Position numbers and translations under genes: made by a program. From Novosphingobium sp. (GTDB lineage Bacteria > Pseudomonadota > Alphaproteobacteria > Sphingomonadales > Sphingomonadaceae), in contig JACKKY010000004.1 of NCBI GenBank assembly GCA_024236175.1, positions 74,501 through 138,500 on the forward strand: DNA of 64,000 nucleotides, written 5' to 3'. The notes beneath the pieces were generated by a model. That model saw nothing but the letters and a program-made list of their open reading frames with translations, did not search any database and was not told the origin of the DNA. Below are positions 1 through 9,380 of this stretch, in pieces (the stretch's first letter is position 1; each line of letters opens with the position of its first letter).

Positions 1-939
1 ATCAACGCCCAGCCGCAAGTCCTCGCCGAAATCGACGGGCTGCAGATACACGCGATCCATCGCCGCTCATCGCGGCCCGACGCCATTCCGCTGATCCTGA
101 TCCACGGCTGGCCCAGTTCCTTCCTCGAATTCCTCGACATCTGCGAGGCGCTGGCGGAACCGGAAGGCGGTGAGCAGGCGTTCCACGTCGTCGTTCCCTC
201 GCTTCCCGGGCACGGCTTTTCGACGACCCGGCGCGGGACGTCCCCGCGCGTGATCGCACGGCAGTTCGCCGAGCTCATGACGCGGCTGGGTTACGAGCGT
301 TTCCTGATCCAGGGCGCGAACTGGGGAAGCTCGATCGGCACGGAAATGGCCCGCGAATGGCCGGACCGCGTGGTCGGCCTGCATCTCAACAGCGTCAACG
401 CCAGCCCCCCTCCGCCGGGAACGGGGATCGAACTCTCGCCGCAGGACCAGGCGATGGCTGACACCTATGTCACCCTGCTCACCCATCCGCATTTCAACCT
501 GCTTTCGCAAACGCCGTTCAGCCCCGCCCATGCGCTGAACGATTCGCCTGCCGGGCTGGCCGCGTGGATCGGCGAGAAGCTGCAGGTCTGGGCCGACACC
601 GGAATGCCCGGGAACCCGGGACTGTCGCCGCAGTGGATGATATCGACCGCAGCGCTCTACTGGTTCACGGGCACGGCGGGCACGGCCCACATGCTCTACC
701 GCGAGGCAGTGAACGACCCGCTTGCCGAGCGTTTCGTCACCGTTCCGACCGCAGTCGCCCATTTCGCGCGGGAGCTGGTGATCGCTCCCCGCACCTGGGC
801 GGAACGGCATTACAACATCGTTCGCTGGACCCGCTACGTGCGCGGCGGCCACTTCGCCGCAGTCGAGGTGCCCGACCTGTTCGTGGGAGATGTGCGAAGC
901 TTTGCCCGCGCGCTTTGCGGATCGGGCGAAGCAGGCTAG
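1..939 (+). CDS. Epoxide-hydrolase-like alpha/beta hydrolase (EHN family), 5' end outside window, nucleophile Asp replaced by Asn
   Basis: The reading frame is open from the first base to the TAG at 937-939, giving 312 visible residues, so the N-terminal EHN lid is mostly outside the window. Seen: an HGWP oxyanion motif, a PSLPGHGFS strand-turn, a nucleophile-elbow region reading QGANWGSS, and a late RGGHFAA stretch that carries the usual catalytic His. Family members hydrolyse epoxides through an Asp nucleophile in GGDWG. Here that position is Asn (codon AAC, 319-321). The protein may be inactive, may deamidate itself, or may have another function. The rest of the fold looks intact. The next gene starts ten bases downstream but is functionally unrelated. 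Confidence 0.8.
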   Translation: MNAQPQVLAEIDGLQIHAIHRRSSRPDAIPLILIHGWPSSFLEFLDICEALAEPEGGEQAFHVVVPSLPGHGFSTTRRGTSPRVIARQFAELMTRLGYERFLIQGANWGSSIGTEMAREWPDRVVGLHLNSVNASPPPPGTGIELSPQDQAMADTYVTLLTHPHFNLLSQTPFSPAHALNDSPAGLAAWIGEKLQVWADTGMPGNPGLSPQWMISTAALYWFTGTAGTAHMLYREAVNDPLAERFVTVPTAVAHFARELVIAPRTWAERHYNIVRWTRYVRGGHFAAVEVPDLFVGDVRSFARALCGSGEAG

Positions 940-948
940 GCATCATCC

Positions 949-1674
949 ATGAGCGAGCAGCCCCTCACCCATCTCGACGGCGCGACCGGCGCGCGACGCC
1001 ATTTCCGCTATTTCGACTATGTGATGGCGGCCTTCGTGGCGATCCTGCTGCTTTCGAACCTGATCGGCGCGGCCAAGCTGTCGACCGTCGCAGGCTACAC
1101 GTTCGGGGCCGGTATCCTGTTCTTCCCGGTCTCCTACGTGATCGGCGACGTGCTTACGGAAGTCTACGGCTACGCCAACGCCCGGCGCTGTATCTGGGCC
1201 GGCTTCCTCGCGATGATCTTCATGGCATTCATGAGCTACGTCGTCGTCGCCATGCCGCCGGCGGAGAGCTGGAACGGCCAGGCCGCCTACGAAAGCGTCT
1301 TCGGCCTCGTCCCGCGCATCGTCGTTGCTTCCATGCTGGCTTTCTGGGCCGGCGAATTCGTCAATTCCTTCGTGCTCGCCAAGATGAAGATCTGGACCAA
1401 GGGCAAGCTCCTGTGGAGCCGCACGATCGGCTCGACCGTGTTCGGCCAGGCGGTGGACAGCGCCATATTCTACCCGGTCGCCTTTTACGGCATCTGGGAA
1501 ACCCAGGACGTGATCGCGGTGATGATCACGAACTGGGCCATGAAAGTCGCCTGGGAAGCGATCCTGACGCCGGTCACCTATGTCGTGGTCGGCTGGCTCA
1601 AGGGCCGCGAGGGTGTCGACGTCTACGACGAAGGCACCGAGTTCTCACCCTTCGCCAAGATGGATTCCGTCTGA
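949..1674 (+). CDS. yhhQ: Queuosine precursor transporter, YhhQ/VUT (DUF165) family
   Basis: A 241-residue inner-membrane protein with about six hydrophobic segments. The first begins near residue 26 (VMAAFVAILLLSNLIGAAKL). It carries family-typical stretches such as SNLIG, FPVSYVIGDVLTEVYG and GQAVDSAIFYPVAF. Family members import queuosine precursors (preQ0/preQ1 or queuine) for tRNA wobble modification. Length is normal for the family. It follows the hydrolase by ten bases and precedes recF by 24 bases, so it may be co-transcribed, although no functional link with either is evident. Assignment is by family pattern only. Confidence 0.85.
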   Translation: MSEQPLTHLDGATGARRHFRYFDYVMAAFVAILLLSNLIGAAKLSTVAGYTFGAGILFFPVSYVIGDVLTEVYGYANARRCIWAGFLAMIFMAFMSYVVVAMPPAESWNGQAAYESVFGLVPRIVVASMLAFWAGEFVNSFVLAKMKIWTKGKLLWSRTIGSTVFGQAVDSAIFYPVAFYGIWETQDVIAVMITNWAMKVAWEAILTPVTYVVVGWLKGREGVDVYDEGTEFSPFAKMDSV

Positions 1675-1698
1675 GGCACCTGCCTCACTCACCCGCCG

Positions 1699-2778
1699 AT
1701 GCTTGACCGGATCCTGCTGACCGACTTCCGCAATCACCGCCAGACCGCGATCGAGAATACCGCGCGGTTCAACCTGCTTGTCGGCGAGAACGGCGCGGGC
1801 AAGACCAACGTGCTCGAGGCGATCTCGCTGTTTGCGCCGGGGCGTGGTCTGAGGCGCGCAGCACTGGCCGACATGGCAGCGCAAGCCGGGCCCGGTGGCT
1901 TTGCCGTCAGCGCCGACCTCGTCACACCCGACGGGAACGTAAGGCTTGGCACCGGCACCTCTCCCGAACGGCCCGGCCGGCGCGTGGTGCACGTCAACCA
2001 GGCCGAAGCGCCCGCCGTGCGGCTTGCCGAATGGCTGAGCATCGGCTGGCTGACGCCTGCCATGGACCGGCTGTTCGCAGAGGGTGCCGGCGCACGGCGG
2101 CGCTTCCTCGACAGGCTCGTGCTGGCTCTCGAGCCCGGCCATGCTAAGAACGCCACGCGGCTCGAAAACGCGATCCGCGAACGCAACCGCATGCTCGCCG
2201 AACCGCGTGATCCCGATCCGCAATGGCTCGATGCGATCGAGGCCCAGATCGCCGAGGCCGGAGCGCTGGTGGCATCGGCACGTTCGGCGATGACCGAAAG
2301 GCTCGATTCCGCACTGGCGGCGTTGCCCGAAGCACCGTTCGCCCGACCGTCCCTGGCTTACCAGCCGGGCGGTCCGGTCGAACAGGCGGAGCTTGCCTCA
2401 GCGCTGGCGCAGGGACGGTCCCGCGACAGAAGCGCCCAGCGCACGCTTGCCGGGCCGCACCGGGACGAGCTTGCCGTCACCATGGCCGGCAAGGGCCAGC
2501 CGGCGGCGGACTGCTCGACCGGCGAGCAGAAGGCAATGCTGATCGCGATCACCCTCGCTCATGCAGGCTTGCTTGGCACCAGCCGTCCGCGACTGCTGCT
2601 GCTGGACGAAGTCGCCGCCCATCTCGATCCCGTACGACGCGAGGCGCTGTTCGACCGGCTGCGGAGCGGCAGGGCGCAGGTGTGGCTTACCGGCACGGAA
2701 CTGGCGCCGTTCGATGCGATCGAAGGGGAAGCGGCGGTTTGGCGGGTGCGCGAAGGGGCAGCGGAGCGGATCGGGTAA
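1699..2778 (+). CDS. recF: DNA replication/repair protein RecF
   Basis: 359 residues, usual RecF length. Walker A GENGAGKT is at residues 29-36, preceded by the family N-terminus LTDFRNHRQ. A late STGEQKAML signature and a Walker B LLLLDEVAAHLD complete the SMC-like ATPase. RecF loads RecA at single-strand gaps with RecO and RecR. Here the gene is not beside dnaA/dnaN, a common separation in alphaproteobacteria. The ATG start is the only one that keeps the N-terminal strand; no strong ribosome site is visible upstream. Its stop codon lies inside a palindrome shared with the convergent esterase gene. Confidence 0.95.
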   Translation: MLDRILLTDFRNHRQTAIENTARFNLLVGENGAGKTNVLEAISLFAPGRGLRRAALADMAAQAGPGGFAVSADLVTPDGNVRLGTGTSPERPGRRVVHVNQAEAPAVRLAEWLSIGWLTPAMDRLFAEGAGARRRFLDRLVLALEPGHAKNATRLENAIRERNRMLAEPRDPDPQWLDAIEAQIAEAGALVASARSAMTERLDSALAALPEAPFARPSLAYQPGGPVEQAELASALAQGRSRDRSAQRTLAGPHRDELAVTMAGKGQPAADCSTGEQKAMLIAITLAHAGLLGTSRPRLLLLDEVAAHLDPVRREALFDRLRSGRAQVWLTGTELAPFDAIEGEAAVWRVREGAAERIG

Positions 2779-2790
2779 GGCGCCTTACCC
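2773..2790. terminator. Bidirectional palindrome spanning two stop codons
   Basis: The perfect 18-bp palindrome GGGTAAGGCGCCTTACCC can fold as a seven-pair stem with a GCGC loop. On the plus strand it is followed by TTTCTCC; on the minus strand the T tract is weak. It contains the TAA of recF (2776-2778) and, on the other strand, the TAA of the esterase gene (2785-2787). A shared terminator for the two convergent genes is inferred from position and symmetry. Confidence 0.55.
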
Positions 2791-3474
2791 TTTCTCCTCG
2801 ACTGCGCCCGCCACCTGATCCACAGTTGCCGCCACAAGCGCTTCGATCCCCTTCTCCGTCGGATGGATGTGATCGTCCTGCACAAGGTCCGGCCGGTCCA
2901 TCAGCGGCTGCAGGAAGAACGGCACCAGTTCAACCTCATATTTTTTGGCAAGAGAGGGGTATATAGGATTGAATTCTGAGGCATAAGCTTCACCCATATT
3001 GGGTGCGGCGAGCATTCCAAGCAGCAGTGTCGAAATGCCCCTGCGCTGCAGTTCCGAAAGCATCTTTTCGAGATTGGCCCGGGTCTCTTCCGGCGGCAGA
3101 CCGCGCAACATGTCGTTGCCTCCCAGGCTGACGATGACCAGTTCCGGGCTGGTCTGCTGACCGTCCAGCGCGAAGGCCAGCCGTTGCAGCCCGTCCGCTG
3201 TCGTATCGCCCGAGACACCTGCATTGACGATGCGCGCATTGATGCCGCGGGCCCGCAAGGCCGCTTCAAGCTTTTCCGGATACCCCTTGCCGTTGTCGAG
3301 GCCGTATCCCGTCAACAGGCTGTCGCCGAATGCAAGGATCGGCACTTCGCGGCCCATCACCGGAATTTCCGGCGGTGTATCGGTTGCGGAGACCTGGGGC
3401 ACCGTCGGAGACTGTTCGCTGCCGCAACCCGCCAGCAAAAGTGCAGCCGCCAGCGCTCCAGCATACAATTTCAT
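2785..3474 (-). CDS. tesA: SGNH arylesterase/lysophospholipase, TesA-like lipoprotein
   Basis: 229 residues. The N-terminus (MKLYAGALAAALLLAGCG) is a lipoprotein signal with lipobox LLAGC, Cys17, so the mature protein should sit in the periplasm anchored to a membrane. SGNH blocks are present: GDSLLTGYG (nucleophile Ser), GGNDMLRG, and DHIHPTEKG carrying the catalytic Asp and His. TesA-type enzymes hydrolyse small aryl and acyl esters and lysophospholipids. The gene diverges from the ABC exporter genes 48 bp away, a neighbourhood widely seen for tesA with ybbA/ybbP. Confidence 0.9.
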   Translation of the reverse strand: MKLYAGALAAALLLAGCGSEQSPTVPQVSATDTPPEIPVMGREVPILAFGDSLLTGYGLDNGKGYPEKLEAALRARGINARIVNAGVSGDTTADGLQRLAFALDGQQTSPELVIVSLGGNDMLRGLPPEETRANLEKMLSELQRRGISTLLLGMLAAPNMGEAYASEFNPIYPSLAKKYEVELVPFFLQPLMDRPDLVQDDHIHPTEKGIEALVAATVDQVAGAVEEKG

Positions 3475-3522
3475 ACATCTGCCTCCTTGCCCGTCACCCG
3501 ATAGCTATGCCATCTCGGCAGC

Positions 3523-4215
3523 GTGACAAGTCCCTCTCCCGCGATCCTCGCCGAAAACCTGAAACTTACGCTCGGAAACGGCACCGGCGCCGTTGAAATC
3601 CTGCGCGGAATCGACCTCTCTGTCCCGGAAGGACAGACGCTCGCCCTTCTCGGCCCGTCCGGTTCGGGAAAGAGTTCGCTGATGGCGGTTCTTTCCGGCC
3701 TTGAATGCGCGACATCCGGATCGCTCAGCATCGCAGGCCAGGATTTCGCGGCCATGGACGAGGATGGACTGGCAAGGGCAAGGCGCGGCCGCATCGGCAT
3801 CGTGCTTCAGGCCTTCCACCTGCTGCCGACGATGACCGCGCTGGAAAATGTCGCGACCCCCATGGAGCTTGCCGGGATGGGCGAGGCGCAAAGCCGTGCG
3901 GTTGCAGAACTGGAAGCGGTCGGCCTGGGGCACAGGCTTACCCACTACCCGGCGCAGCTCTCCGGCGGCGAGCAGCAGCGGGTCGCCATCGCCCGGGCGA
4001 CCGCGCCGCGCCCCTCGCTGATCTTTGCGGACGAACCGACCGGCAATCTCGATGCCGCCACCGGGGCGGACATTATCGAGCTGCTGTTCGCCCGCCGCGC
4101 CGAGACGCAGGCGACGCTCGTGATCATCACTCACGACCCGGCCTTGGCCGAACGCTGCGAACGTATCGTGACGCTGGCCGACGGACGCATCGCGAGCGAC
4201 AACGCCACCCGTTGA
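3523..4215 (+). CDS. ybbA: ABC transporter ATP-binding protein, YbbA/LolD-like
   Basis: 230 residues from a GTG start at 3523. Walker A GPSGSGKS is at residues 44-51. The signature SGGEQQRVAIARA and Walker B LIFADEPTGNLD follow, with the MacB/LolD-type D-loop. These ATPases energise type VII (mechanotransmission) exporters of lipids or lipoproteins. The stop codon overlaps the TTG start of the permease gene by three bases, so the two are translationally coupled. Divergent from the tesA-like esterase. Confidence 0.9.
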   Translation: MTSPSPAILAENLKLTLGNGTGAVEILRGIDLSVPEGQTLALLGPSGSGKSSLMAVLSGLECATSGSLSIAGQDFAAMDEDGLARARRGRIGIVLQAFHLLPTMTALENVATPMELAGMGEAQSRAVAELEAVGLGHRLTHYPAQLSGGEQQRVAIARATAPRPSLIFADEPTGNLDAATGADIIELLFARRAETQATLVIITHDPALAERCERIVTLADGRIASDNATR

Positions 4216-6734
4216 CACAGGGCCTTGCCTGGAGCGCCGCCTGGCGCATCGCGCGGCGGGACCTTTCGGCCCGTTTCAGGGGCCTGCGGCTGCTGTTGGT
4301 CTGCCTGTTCCTTGGCGTCGGCGCGATTGCGGCGATCGGCACGCTTACCGGCTCGATCGAACGCGAGCTGGCCGGCCGCGGCCGGGCCATCCTGGGCGGC
4401 GATATCGAAGCGGAAGTCTGGCAGCGCGGCCTGACGCCGGAGGAGCGAGACGCCTTCTCCGCGCTCGGCAAGCTGTCCCAGGGCACGAGGATGCAGGCCA
4501 TGGCGGCCGCTGGCGACCTAACCGCACCCGTCGCACTCAAGGCCGTGGACGACAGCTGGCCGCTGGTAGGCAAGCTGCGTTTGCTGGACGGAAGGCTGGT
4601 GGGCGCACCTCCTGCGGGTTCCGCATGGCTGGCCGAGGGCGCCGCCGAACGGCTCGGTGTCGCCCCCGGCGAGCAAGTCCAGATCGGCGGGCAGGAACTC
4701 ACCGTCGGCGGCATCGTCGCGGAAGACCCGGAACAGCTCGGCGAAGGTTTCGCCCTCGGCGCCAGCGCCATCACCAGAAGCGAGATTCCCGAACGCGCCG
4801 GACTGACCGCGCCGGGCGCGATGTTCCGGACCAAGGCGCGCGTGACCCTCGATCCCGGCAGAAATCCACAGGCCGTCGTGGAATCGCTCGAAAAGCAGTT
4901 TCCCGATGCGGGATTCCGCTTCCGAACGCGTGACAAGGCTGCTCCCGGCGCCGAGCGCTTCGTCGCACGCATGGGCGAATTCCTCGTGCTGGTCGGTCTG
5001 GCCGCGCTGGTCATCGCCGGTATCGGTATCGGCGGCGGCGTATCCTCCTATCTCGAGGCGCGCCGCAACAGCATCGCCACACTCAAGGTGCTGGGCGCCA
5101 CCAGCGGCGACATCGCGCGCATCTACCTGCTGCAGATCGGTGCAGCAGCCCTTGCGGGAAGCCTTGCGGGACTGGCCGCCGGCGTCCTCGTCACCCCGCT
5201 GCTCGCACGGGCGCTCGGCACATTGTTGCCGGTAACGCCGGGTTTCGTGTTCGACACGGGCGCACTCGCGAAGGCCACCGCCTACGGGCTGCTGGTGGCG
5301 CTGGTATTCGCCGCGCCGCCTCTGGTCCGCGCGCGCGCCTTCCCGGCCATGGCGCTGATGCGCGCACGCATCTCACCGCTCTCCCTGCGGCGCAAGGAAT
5401 TGCTGCTGCCTGTCGGGATCGGCCTTGCCGCGATCATTGCGCTGGCGCTCGCGAGCGCGGCCCAGATCCAGGTGACGGCCCTGTTCCTGGCCGGCGCGGC
5501 AGTGATGCTGGCGTTGCTCGGCGGCCTAGGCTGGGCCATCCGCCGGCTTGCCGTGCGACTACCCCGCCCGCGCGACCCGATCCTGCGCGCCGGGCTTGCC
5601 AATCTCCACCGCCCCGCCGCCCAGACAGGCGCACTGGTGACCGCCCTGGGCTTCGGCCTTTCCGCCTTCGTCCTGCTGGCAGCGATCCAGACCAGTCTCG
5701 AGGCGAACATCATGGCCCGGGTGCCGAACCGCGCGCCGGATTACTTCGTGCTCGACGTGCCGCGCGACCGGCAGGAAGACTTCCGATCGGCAGTCCTGCA
5801 GACCGTTCCCGGAGCGGATATCCGCATGGTGCCCAACCTGCGGGGCAAGATACTCGCCTACGGCCCCGAAGGACGGATGACGCGGGTCGCCGATCTTGCC
5901 GAGATCCCCGACGACGCATGGTTCCTGCGCGGCGAGCGCGGCCTCACCTATTCGGACGACCTTCCGGAAGGCAGCACGCTGGTCGCCGGAGAATGGTGGC
6001 CGAAGGACTATTCCGGCGAACCGCTGGTCTCGATCGACGAAGAGCTTGCGGAGGCGACGGGCCTGAAGATCGGCGACAGGCTGACGATCGGCCTGCTCGG
6101 CGTCGAACGGACGGCGCGCATAGCCTCCTTTCGCCGTCTCGACTGGGACAGCATGGGCTTCAACTACGTGCTCGTCTTTTCGCCCAACACATTGACCGAT
6201 GCGCCGCACAACCTTGCCGCGACGATCGACGTGCCGGGCGGCGAACGGAGCAGCGGATTGCTACGGCAACTGGCACAGGCCTTCCCCTCGACGTCGGTGA
6301 TCGAGACCGGAACATTGCTGACCGACGCGCGCGCCCTGCTGACCCAGATGTCCACCGCCATCCTTGCGGCAGCTTCGGTCGCGGTGCTGGCCGGGCTCGC
6401 CGTCCTGCTCGGCGCGATCGCCGCGGCACGCGCCAGCCGGACTTACGACAACGTCATCCTGCGAGTCCTGGGCGCGAGCCGGAAGCAACTCCTGATTCTG
6501 CAGCTTGCCGAATACGGCCTGCTGGCCGCGATCCTCGCGCTCGTCTCGCTCGCAATCGGCAGCATGATCGCGTGGGCCATCATCGTCGAAATGTTCGATT
6601 TCGACTGGCTGCCGGACTGGCCGCGAGTGATCGCCGTGCTACTGGCAGGCCTTGGCGTGGTTCTCGCCTTCGCACTGGCCGGCTCGCTGCCGCTGCTGCG
6701 TGCTAAACCCGCCCGCGCGCTTCGCGAACTCTGA
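4212..6734 (+). CDS. ybbP: ABC transporter permease with two FtsX-like domains, YbbP-like
   Basis: About 840 residues from the TTG at 4212, which overlaps the ATPase stop codon (TTGA). The frame is also open upstream, but that part is the shadow of the ATPase gene. The N-terminal segment (LLLVCLFLGVGAIAAIGTLT) is the first membrane helix. A large periplasmic region, two FtsX-type helix bundles (near residues 250-400 and 690-830) and the C-terminal PARALREL motif match the YbbP family. It should form the membrane half of the exporter with the upstream ATPase; the substrate is unknown. Confidence 0.88.
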   Translation: MTQGLAWSAAWRIARRDLSARFRGLRLLLVCLFLGVGAIAAIGTLTGSIERELAGRGRAILGGDIEAEVWQRGLTPEERDAFSALGKLSQGTRMQAMAAAGDLTAPVALKAVDDSWPLVGKLRLLDGRLVGAPPAGSAWLAEGAAERLGVAPGEQVQIGGQELTVGGIVAEDPEQLGEGFALGASAITRSEIPERAGLTAPGAMFRTKARVTLDPGRNPQAVVESLEKQFPDAGFRFRTRDKAAPGAERFVARMGEFLVLVGLAALVIAGIGIGGGVSSYLEARRNSIATLKVLGATSGDIARIYLLQIGAAALAGSLAGLAAGVLVTPLLARALGTLLPVTPGFVFDTGALAKATAYGLLVALVFAAPPLVRARAFPAMALMRARISPLSLRRKELLLPVGIGLAAIIALALASAAQIQVTALFLAGAAVMLALLGGLGWAIRRLAVRLPRPRDPILRAGLANLHRPAAQTGALVTALGFGLSAFVLLAAIQTSLEANIMARVPNRAPDYFVLDVPRDRQEDFRSAVLQTVPGADIRMVPNLRGKILAYGPEGRMTRVADLAEIPDDAWFLRGERGLTYSDDLPEGSTLVAGEWWPKDYSGEPLVSIDEELAEATGLKIGDRLTIGLLGVERTARIASFRRLDWDSMGFNYVLVFSPNTLTDAPHNLAATIDVPGGERSSGLLRQLAQAFPSTSVIETGTLLTDARALLTQMSTAILAAASVAVLAGLAVLLGAIAAARASRTYDNVILRVLGASRKQLLILQLAEYGLLAAILALVSLAIGSMIAWAIIVEMFDFDWLPDWPRVIAVLLAGLGVVLAFALAGSLPLLRAKPARALREL

Positions 6735-6850
6735 ACGAAAGTCCCGATCCTGAACGGCTCATCCAAATTCCTTGGCAAAAGCAAGTCGGGCGAACTAATC
6801 TGCCACGTCGCGCCCAAACCAGTATTTCAGGGAACCACAGGACGGGCTCA

Positions 6851-8173
6851 ATGTCGGGAAATTACATGATGCGGGAACTGGACCCGGCCGAGCGGTTCAT
6901 CTGGCTGCTGGACTGTATTTCCTGTGCGAATTTCGTGACCATCGCCGAGCTTAAGGGCGACCCGATTTCCGAAGAAGTGCTGCGCAAAGGGCTGGACCGC
7001 CTCCAGGCGAAGCACCCCCTGCTCAGCGCCAGGCTGGTGGAGGACGAAGACGGAACCGTCGCCTTCTACCGGGAGGAAGGCGCGCGCATCCCGCTCGATG
7101 TCGAGCAGCGGAGTGACGGGGAATGGCATCACGCGATCGAGGGTGAATTCAACGCGAAGTTCGACGATACCAGCCGACCGATGATGCGTTGCCACCTGCA
7201 ACGGCTGCCCGGCCGTTCGGTGCTGAGCGTGACTTTCCACCATGCCATCGGCGATGCGCGTTCCGGTGTAGAATTGCTCAAGCAGTTGCTGCGGTTCTGC
7301 CTGCGGGGCGGTGAAAATGTCGAACCGAACGAGCTCCCGCCACCGGTCCACTCCCTGTTTCCCGACAAGTATCGCTGGTCGGATCATCCCGACAAAGCCG
7401 AGAATCTGGCCCGGCAGATGAAAGAGGATTCGCTGCGCTACGGCATGCCTGCAGAGCTGCCGTTCCTGGCCGACGCGGTGCCTGACCGGAAACCCAGGCT
7501 TGAGAGCGTGAGGCTGGATGCATCGCAGGGCCGCGCCCTTCAGGAGCGCTGCCGGTCCGAGGACACCACCGTCCATGGCGCGATCTGCGCAGCGCACCTG
7601 ATCGCCACCAACAGGCTCTTCGACGCCCCAGAGGCGAGGACTCTGTACCTGATGTGTCCCGTCGACATGCGGCCGCATCTCACGCAGGACATGGGCGAAC
7701 AGCTGAGCTATTGCACGACCTTCCTGAGATCGACCTACCGCGTCGAGGACGAGCCCGATTTCTGGTCTCTGGCGCGCGAAATAGGCGCCGATCTCAAACA
7801 CCGGATGCAGCGCGGTGACGGCCACCTGATGTACGCATCCCTACCGCTCGACCAGATCGGTTCCACCGGGCCCGCCTTCGAAGCATTCGCGGCGAGCATG
7901 GCGCAGCTTCCGGCGGGCTCGAACGTCAGTAATGTCGGACGCATCCAGCCGATGGAAGACTGTCCGGAAGTCGAGGCGATCTCGTTCGCCCTGTGTTCGC
8001 TGCCCCGGCACATGGCGAGCCTGAACGTTACCAGCTACCGGGACCAGCTGATCGTCAACCTGACATTCGACGCCGCCAAGCTCGCTCCGGAGCATGCCGA
8101 GCGGCTTGCCAACGATTTGCGGCAACTGCTCGAAGAGGCAGCGACACTTCGAGAGGCAAACACCGACGCATAG
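6851..8173 (+). CDS. Stand-alone condensation-domain acyltransferase
   Basis: 440 residues. The key motif HHAIGD at residues 130-135 matches the HHxxxD catalytic motif of NRPS condensation domains and of PapA5-like and wax-ester acyltransferases. No carrier-protein or adenylation domain is attached, so the enzyme would transfer an acyl group from a CoA or carrier protein to a free alcohol or amine. A second in-frame ATG at 6866 is preceded by GGGAA and is an alternative start. The next gene, an HSL-type esterase, lies 123 bp downstream on the same strand and might act on the product; this is inference. Confidence 0.72.
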   Translation: MSGNYMMRELDPAERFIWLLDCISCANFVTIAELKGDPISEEVLRKGLDRLQAKHPLLSARLVEDEDGTVAFYREEGARIPLDVEQRSDGEWHHAIEGEFNAKFDDTSRPMMRCHLQRLPGRSVLSVTFHHAIGDARSGVELLKQLLRFCLRGGENVEPNELPPPVHSLFPDKYRWSDHPDKAENLARQMKEDSLRYGMPAELPFLADAVPDRKPRLESVRLDASQGRALQERCRSEDTTVHGAICAAHLIATNRLFDAPEARTLYLMCPVDMRPHLTQDMGEQLSYCTTFLRSTYRVEDEPDFWSLAREIGADLKHRMQRGDGHLMYASLPLDQIGSTGPAFEAFAASMAQLPAGSNVSNVGRIQPMEDCPEVEAISFALCSLPRHMASLNVTSYRDQLIVNLTFDAAKLAPEHAERLANDLRQLLEEAATLREANTDA

Positions 8174-8296
8174 TCAGGCGTGCCTCGCGACATTGCGACG
8201 ATCAGCCCGGCAACAGCCAATTGGCCGAATACTGCGGTTTACAGCTCCTTAACGCGCTTCTGTCACAAGGCGGCAAGTGCCCCAAGGAAGCCGAGC

Positions 8297-9352
8297 ATGT
8301 TCATCGAGACCGAGCGAAGCCGGTTCACCGGCAATGCGGAGCCGCGATTCCATCCGGAACTTCGCCGCGCCGCGCTCCTGATCCCGCGGTTTTCGCTGGG
8401 CCGCAAGAGTTCCGGTTGGCTTCGCCGGATGCGCAGCCGACGACCGGTTCCCCAGCCCCCCGCCCTGCCCGATGTGGCGATCCGCGACGAGCATATCGAC
8501 GGGCCGGACGGAAATACCATTCGCGTCAGGATCTACAGCCCCGCCTCCAGCGCCGGCCCGCGGCCGGCCTTGCTGTGGATCCACGGCGGCGGCTTCATCA
8601 TCGGCTACCCGGAAATCAACGAAGACCAGAATATCGAGCTGTGCCGTGAGCTGGGCATCGTCGTGGCTGCCGTCAGCTACCGGCTTGGGCCCGACAATCC
8701 GTTTCCGGCGCCGCTGGACGATTGCCACGCGGCCCTGGCCTGGCTGCATGAGAATGCCGGTACCCTTGGCATAGACAAGGCGCGCATCGCCGTGGGAGGC
8801 GCCAGCGCGGGCGCCGGTATCGCCGCCGGATTGGCCCTGCTGGCGCACGATCGGGGAGACCTGCCGATCGCTTTCCAGCTCCTCGTCTACCCGATGCTGG
8901 ACGATCGCACAGCCATGCGCACAGACGTCGACGGACGCTGGCTGCGGGTGTGGAGCGCGGAAAGCAACCGCTTCGGCTGGCAATCCTATCTCGGCTGCGC
9001 GCCCGGCAGCCACGAGGTTTCCGCCTATGCAGCACCCGCGCGCCGCGCCGATCTGCGCGGCCTCCCTCCCGCCTGGGTCGGTGTCGGCACCTGCGACCTG
9101 TTCCTGGATGAAGACATCGCCTACGCTATCCGCCTGAACGATGCTGACGTGCCCTGTGATCTGAAGATCGTGGAGGGCGCGTTCCACGCATTCGATCTCG
9201 TTGCGCCGAAGTCCCGGGTGGTCGGCGAATTCCGGCGGAGCATTGCCGAAGCGCTGCAAGCGAACCTGCGTCCGGAACGTTCGGGCGAAGACGATAGCTC
9301 GGACGCCGTTTCCGCAAGTCTCGAGAGGGAATACGCAGCGTTGACGAACTGA
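8297..9352 (+). CDS. Alpha/beta hydrolase fold-3 esterase (HSL family)
   Basis: 351 residues from the ATG at 8297, chosen because AAGGAAG lies just upstream; the frame is open further upstream but unlike the family. HGGG oxyanion motif at 96-99, nucleophile in GASAG (Ser170), probable acid Asp267 (VGTCDLFLDED) and His297 (EGAFHAFD). Hormone-sensitive-lipase-type enzymes cleave short-chain and often bulky esters in the cytoplasm. It ends 28 bp from the convergent DUF805 gene. Confidence 0.88.
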   Translation: MFIETERSRFTGNAEPRFHPELRRAALLIPRFSLGRKSSGWLRRMRSRRPVPQPPALPDVAIRDEHIDGPDGNTIRVRIYSPASSAGPRPALLWIHGGGFIIGYPEINEDQNIELCRELGIVVAAVSYRLGPDNPFPAPLDDCHAALAWLHENAGTLGIDKARIAVGGASAGAGIAAGLALLAHDRGDLPIAFQLLVYPMLDDRTAMRTDVDGRWLRVWSAESNRFGWQSYLGCAPGSHEVSAYAAPARRADLRGLPPAWVGVGTCDLFLDEDIAYAIRLNDADVPCDLKIVEGAFHAFDLVAPKSRVVGEFRRSIAEALQANLRPERSGEDDSSDAVSASLEREYAALTN

Positions 9353-9380
9353 CGTCGCGACTGCGTAACCGCGCACAACC

